Assembly (NCBI GenBank): GCA_017431395.1
Contig: JAFRLD010000122.1
Span: 1 to 7,501, forward strand
Reading direction: 5' to 3'
DNA: 7,501 nt
Origin: Bacillota bacterium
Lineage (GTDB): Bacteria; Bacillota; Clostridia; Peptostreptococcales; Anaerovoracaceae
The notes beneath the pieces were generated by a model. That model was given only the letters and a program-made list of their open reading frames with translations. It was not told the origin of the DNA and made no database searches. Made by a program: the position numbers and the translations under genes. Below are positions 6,158 to 7,501 of this stretch, piece after piece. Numbering within the stretch: the stretch's first letter is position 1; each line of letters opens with the position of its first letter.

Positions 6158-6286
6158 TGGAGTCGCCACCACGATCCGGAGGTGAGTGGATGGGACTCCT
6201 TATGCTTTAGCGGCCCGGGAAGACAAGTCCGGAGGACGCTGGCTGATCGGCGAGCCGCTTGTCGTATAGCGCAGCGAAATTTCTGC
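6158..6286 (+). other. Structured intergenic segment between xerD and the rplS promoter
   Basis: Two hairpins lie here. The first pairs GGAGTC (6159-6164) with GACTCC (6194-6199) and CCAC (6166-6169) with GTGG (6186-6189). The second pairs GACAAG (6222-6227) with CTTGTC (6258-6263) and GGCT (6241-6244) with AGCC (6253-6256). Both carry an identical TCCGGAGG (6175-6182 and 6228-6235) in an unpaired part. No clear intrinsic terminator for the xerD operon is visible; the first hairpin is followed only by TTATGCTTT. I do not recognise a known riboswitch. Confidence 0.4.
6190..6210 (+). CDS. Six-codon upstream ORF (MGLLML) with an ideal ribosome binding site
   Basis: GGAGGTGA (6178-6185) is an eight-base match to the anti-SD partner sequence and sits 7 nt (counted from GGAGG) before ATG at 6190, followed by GGA CTC CTT ATG CTT TAG. 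In the first hairpin the SD is in the apical loop and the ATG in the internal loop. It could be a leader peptide or translation-controlled element. It could equally be chance in a purine-rich stretch; nothing regulated by it is obvious apart from rplS, which has its own promoter. Confidence 0.3.
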   Translation: MGLLML

Positions 6287-6315
6287 TTGCATTCGTCCAG
6301 CCTTTGCGATATAAT
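6287..6315 (+). promoter_or_regulatory. Sigma-A-type promoter of rplS
   Basis: TTGCAT (6287-6292) and a perfect TATAAT (6310-6315) are separated by 17 bp. The predicted start is at 6320-6322, giving a leader of about 106 nt before rplS. Confidence 0.8.
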
Positions 6316-6319
6316 CATC

Positions 6320-6427
6320 AAGTGTCTGCGAACGACACATATTTTAGGACGGGCGGTCCTCTGATCAGGCATGCACAGACTGCAGTAAGGCCGGTCACGA
6401 ACGTTTCGAAGGGAAGGAGGAAAAACC
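6320..6427 (+). promoter_or_regulatory. Structured rplS leader (possible L19 autoregulatory leader)
   Basis: Three hairpins can be drawn: GTGTC/GACAC (6322-6326 with 6334-6338), AGGAC/GTCCT (6346-6350 with 6356-6360) and TGCA/TGCA (6372-6375 with 6381-6384). The loop CAGAC (6376-6380) of the third can pair with GTCTG (6324-6328) in the first, either as a pseudoknot or as an alternative fold. Leaders before rplS that are thought to bind L19 are known in Bacillota; I could not compare this one with that family's consensus. AAGGAGG (6414-6420) closes the leader, 7 nt before ATG. Confidence 0.5.
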
Positions 6428-6769
6428 ATGGATGTATTGAACCAGATCACTCAGGAGTATATGAAATCTGACGTCCCTGCATTTAACATTGGAGATACCG
6501 TTAAGGTCCATGTTAAGATCAAAGAAGGAAACAGAGAGAGAATCCAGATCTTCGAAGGATTCGTACTCAAGAGACAGAACGGCGGCATCGGTGAGACATT
6601 CACCGTCAGACGTATCGCATCCGGCGTTGGCGTCGAGAAGACATTCCCGATCCATTCACCGCTGGTTGAGAAGATCGAAGTTGTCAGACGCGGTAAGGTC
6701 AGAAGAGCCAGACTGCACTACATGCGTCAGAGAACAGGTAAATCCGCTAAGATCAAAGTCAAGGAATAA
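6428..6769 (+). CDS. rplS: 50S ribosomal protein L19
   Basis: A 113-residue basic protein, the usual length of bL19, which lies at the 30S-50S interface. The whole sequence is typical: [16 protein letters not shown] near the N-terminus, [26 protein letters not shown] in the middle (two overlapping family blocks), [22 protein letters not shown] and a lysine-rich end. Codon use differs from the neighbours: Arg is mainly AGA here, against CGG, CGC and CGT in the other genes, as expected of a highly expressed gene. It stands alone between its own promoter and terminator. trmD, which often precedes rplS, is not adjacent. Confidence 0.98.
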   Translation: MDVLNQITQEYMKSDVPAFNIGDTVKVHVKIKEGNRERIQIFEGFVLKRQNGGIGETFTVRRIASGVGVEKTFPIHSPLVEKIEVVRRGKVRRARLHYMRQRTGKSAKIKVKE

Positions 6770-6773
6770 TCAG

Positions 6774-6796
6774 AAGGGACCTGAGGGTCCCTTTTC
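6774..6796 (+). terminator. Intrinsic terminator of rplS
   Basis: AAGGGACC (6774-6781) pairs perfectly with GGTCCCTT (6786-6793) around a TGAG loop, followed by TT. It starts five nt after the rplS stop codon. Confidence 0.88.
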
Positions 6797-6812
6797 AATT
6801 TGCGCTTTGGTA

Positions 6813-6821
6813 TGGTAAAAT
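6813..6821 (+). promoter_or_regulatory. Extended -10 promoter of rbgA
   Basis: TGGTAAAAT is an extended -10 element; the sequence 17 bp upstream (TTTCAA, 6793-6798) is a weak -35 box that overlaps the rplS terminator tail. The start would be near 6828, within or just before the ribosome binding site, so the leader is only about 12 nt. Confidence 0.5.
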
Positions 6822-6839
6822 GCCGGAGGAGGTGAGACG

Positions 6840-7436
6840 ATGGCACAGACGATAGGCAGCATCAACTGGTATCCGGGACACATGAAAAAGACCCGGGAGT
6901 TAATCCGGGACAATCTGAAGATGGTGGATGCCGTGGTGGAGGTCACGGATGCGCGGATCCCCATATCCAGCCGGAATCCTTTGATCGACGAGATCCTGGG
7001 GAAGAAGCCTCGGATCATCGCGCTCAATAAGAGCGATCTGGCGGACGGTGCGGCAAGCAAAGGCTGGGCCGAGCATTTTGAAGCCCAGGGCTTTAAGACC
7101 GTGATCATGAACGCGGAGCGCGGCGGCGGGATGAAGGAGCTGCTGCGGATCCTTGAGAGCATGGAAAAAGCCAAGAATGAGGGGAGCGCCGTGAAACGTC
7201 CCTACCGGCTGATGATCGTGGGTGTGCCAAACGTCGGGAAATCCTCGCTGATCAACCGGTTGACCGGACGCAGGTCCGCCAAGACCGGGGACAAGCCGGG
7301 TGTGACGAAAGGTAAGCAGTGGATCAAGCTGGCGAACGGCATGCAGCTTTTAGACACTCCCGGGATCCTCTGGCCGAAATTCGAGGACCCGAAGGTGGGG
7401 ATGAACCTGGCTTTTTCCCCGGCGAGCACAACCTGA
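6840..7436 (+). CDS. rbgA: Ribosome biogenesis GTPase RbgA (YlqF), broken at its 3' part
   Basis: A circularly permuted GTPase needed for late 50S subunit assembly. The motifs appear in permuted order: G4 NKSD (63-66), then G1 GVPNVGKSS (128-136), the G2 Thr in PGVTKG (about T156) and G3 DTPG (172-175). The N-terminal INWYPGHMKK is characteristic. GGAGG (6828-6832), part of GGAGGAGGTGAG, lies 7 nt before the ATG. Homology runs to GMNLAF (residue 192, ending at 7415); the next six residues (SPASTT) do not resemble RbgA and a TGA ends the frame at 7436. The family is about 280 residues, so roughly 90 are missing. The bases that follow belong to a different gene in another frame. Confidence 0.9.
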   Translation: MAQTIGSINWYPGHMKKTRELIRDNLKMVDAVVEVTDARIPISSRNPLIDEILGKKPRIIALNKSDLADGAASKGWAEHFEAQGFKTVIMNAERGGGMKELLRILESMEKAKNEGSAVKRPYRLMIVGVPNVGKSSLINRLTGRRSAKTGDKPGVTKGKQWIKLANGMQLLDTPGILWPKFEDPKVGMNLAFSPASTT

Positions 7437-7501
7437 AGAACGCCCTGGCGGCCACGGCCATGGCCATGGCGGCGGGCATCCCCGCGCCGGTGATCCGCCA
7501 C
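7415..7501 (+). CDS. Internal fragment of a Mur ligase, most likely MurD
   Basis: Starting near 7415, in a frame shifted relative to rbgA, the sequence reads FPGEHNLKNALAATAM and continues open to the window edge (29 codons, no start). PGxHNxxNALAA is the conserved motif near the start of the C-terminal domain of Mur ligases, where HN contacts the nucleotide; the following GIPAPVI suits MurD, which adds D-glutamate to UDP-MurNAc-L-alanine in peptidoglycan synthesis. MurC or MurF cannot be excluded. The last 26 codons (7424-7501) have 57 G or C in 78 bases, clearly more than rbgA, and nearly every third position is G or C. It is an internal piece with no start or upstream domain. Confidence 0.6.

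Noticed and set aside
6182..6471. 60- and 70-codon ORFs between xerD and rplS
   Set aside because: The GTG at 6182 is part of the SD itself, and the other starts with TTG without an SD and overlaps the rplS promoter and start. Neither has recognisable motifs.
7412..7436. A single frameshift in an otherwise complete rbgA
   Set aside because: None of the three frames after 7415 continues the RbgA family sequence expected after GMNLAF; one of them gives a Mur-ligase motif instead, so the break is a change of gene and not an indel.
7202..7501. 99-codon antisense ORF at the window end
   Set aside because: It is a shadow of rbgA and the Mur-ligase fragment, both of which have family motifs on the + strand.

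Overview
The window looks like a core-genome stretch of a Gram-positive anaerobe of the Bacillota, most likely a Clostridia-type bacterium of moderately high GC. The reasons are strong AAGGAGG-type ribosome binding sites, sigma-A-like promoters, intrinsic terminators with U-tracts, the rplS-rbgA gene order, and a NUDIX-xerD pair of the kind seen in Bacillota. The exact lineage is inference.

Region by region, all on the + strand: (1) the tail of an unidentified upstream gene and its terminator (1-118); (2) a spacer with a 106-bp-period direct repeat and an imperfect hairpin, then a very good promoter, driving a monocistronic PTS EIIC-like membrane protein of the PfoR type (353-1435); (3) a 168-bp gap with its own promoter, a CCCC-loop hairpin, a C-rich single-stranded segment and a perfect terminator, which together look like a small RNA of about 83 nt; (4) a tightly packed five-gene run: YprB-like DEDD exonuclease, proA, proC, NUDIX hydrolase, XerD-type recombinase (1604-6157), with junctions of -10, +25, +4 and +5 nt; (5) a 270-bp gap with two hairpins, a perfectly positioned SD followed by a six-codon ORF, and the promoter plus structured leader of rplS; (6) rplS and its terminator; (7) rbgA, which breaks off about two thirds of the way through.

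The five-gene run joins proline synthesis (ProA and ProC; proB is not here) to nucleic-acid housekeeping. The rplS-rbgA block is about the large ribosomal subunit: RbgA is a 50S assembly GTPase and L19 is a 50S protein.

The most notable points are: the XerD-type recombinase has Glu where the family has its catalytic Lys, with all five other catalytic residues present and in register; the candidate C-rich sRNA; the exonuclease gene appears leaderless; and at about 7413-7423 rbgA is joined out of frame to a Mur-ligase (MurD-like) fragment of much higher GC, which suggests a chimeric contig or a real deletion/rearrangement. Apart from these, the genes are ordinary housekeeping genes. I do not see a defence system, mobile element or CRISPR array.
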